Shown here: positions 52,897-52,936 of the stretch, one piece after another
Layout: the number at the start of each line of letters is the position of its first letter
Position numbering within the stretch: position 1 is the first letter of the stretch
DNA from: Phenylobacterium parvum
GTDB lineage: Bacteria; Pseudomonadota; Alphaproteobacteria; Caulobacterales; Caulobacteraceae
Assembly: GCA_029977805.1 (NCBI GenBank)
Contig: JAPOKE010000002.1
Span: 1-52,936 of the forward strand
Reading direction: 5' to 3'
DNA: 52,936 nt
The notes under the pieces: model-generated
What the model was told of the DNA's origin: nothing
Databases searched by the model: none
Seen by the model: only the letters and a program-made list of their open reading frames with translations
Position numbers and translations under genes: made by a program

Positions 52897-52936
52897 GATT
52901 CCCGCTCCCCCAATTCCTCCCCATCAGGGGGCCGGG

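Overview
The window is a very GC-rich (about 70% by eye), densely packed stretch of bacterial chromosome. It carries 50 protein genes (49 clear, one small hypothetical) and no sign of prophage, insertion sequence, integron, CRISPR array, tRNA or rRNA. Gene order and several lineage markers point to an alphaproteobacterium of the Caulobacteraceae (Caulobacter/Phenylobacterium-like). The markers are a 29-codon SidA-like gene next to dnaE, LexA boxes of the alphaproteobacterial type GTTC-N7-GTTC, the LpxI (not LpxH) route to lipid A, an MmpA/RseP-type protease and RNase J. The left edge cuts into nuoG.

Positions 1-12693 hold the distal half of the complex I operon (nuoG-H-small lipoprotein-I-J-K-L-M-N), running without a break into birA, coaX and the RNase J gene. 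Many junctions are ATGA or GTGA overlaps, so this looks like one long + strand transcription unit. nuoH carries a frameshift near its 3' end. Positions 12764-15780 hold a double-domain class III CoA-transferase, methylmalonyl-CoA epimerase and a DUF1467 membrane protein, followed after a 246-bp spacer with a strong terminator by lolC/lolF and lolD. Positions 18008-21652 hold a LexA-controlled sidA-like cell-division inhibitor gene and dnaE.

Positions 21653-36469 are the classic translation / isoprenoid / phospholipid / outer-membrane biogenesis cluster on the + strand: rpsB, tsf, pyrH, frr, uppS, cdsA, dxr, rseP, bamA, skp, lpxD, fabZ, lpxA, lpxI, lpxB. It joins protein synthesis and ribosome recycling to precursors for peptidoglycan, phospholipid, lipid A and outer-membrane protein assembly. 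From 36442 the strand switches: gltA and gltX lie on the minus strand, comEC on the plus strand, then lexA and trpC-trpD-trpG on the minus strand. A small + strand hypothetical, a minus-strand DUF481 outer-membrane protein, and a coupled ppiD-trpE pair follow. The right end carries tpiA, secG, pyrG and rpmF on the + strand.

The window is mostly conserved core backbone. The points most worth attention are the two SOS operators (one driving the 29-codon sidA-like gene upstream of dnaE, one autoregulating lexA), the nuoH frameshift, an 11-G homopolymer beside the catalytic motif of dnaE, a CoA-transferase fusion whose first half lacks the catalytic Asp, a structured rpsB leader, and a possible small RNA in the DUF1467-lolC spacer. 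I did not find a convincing new multi-gene system.
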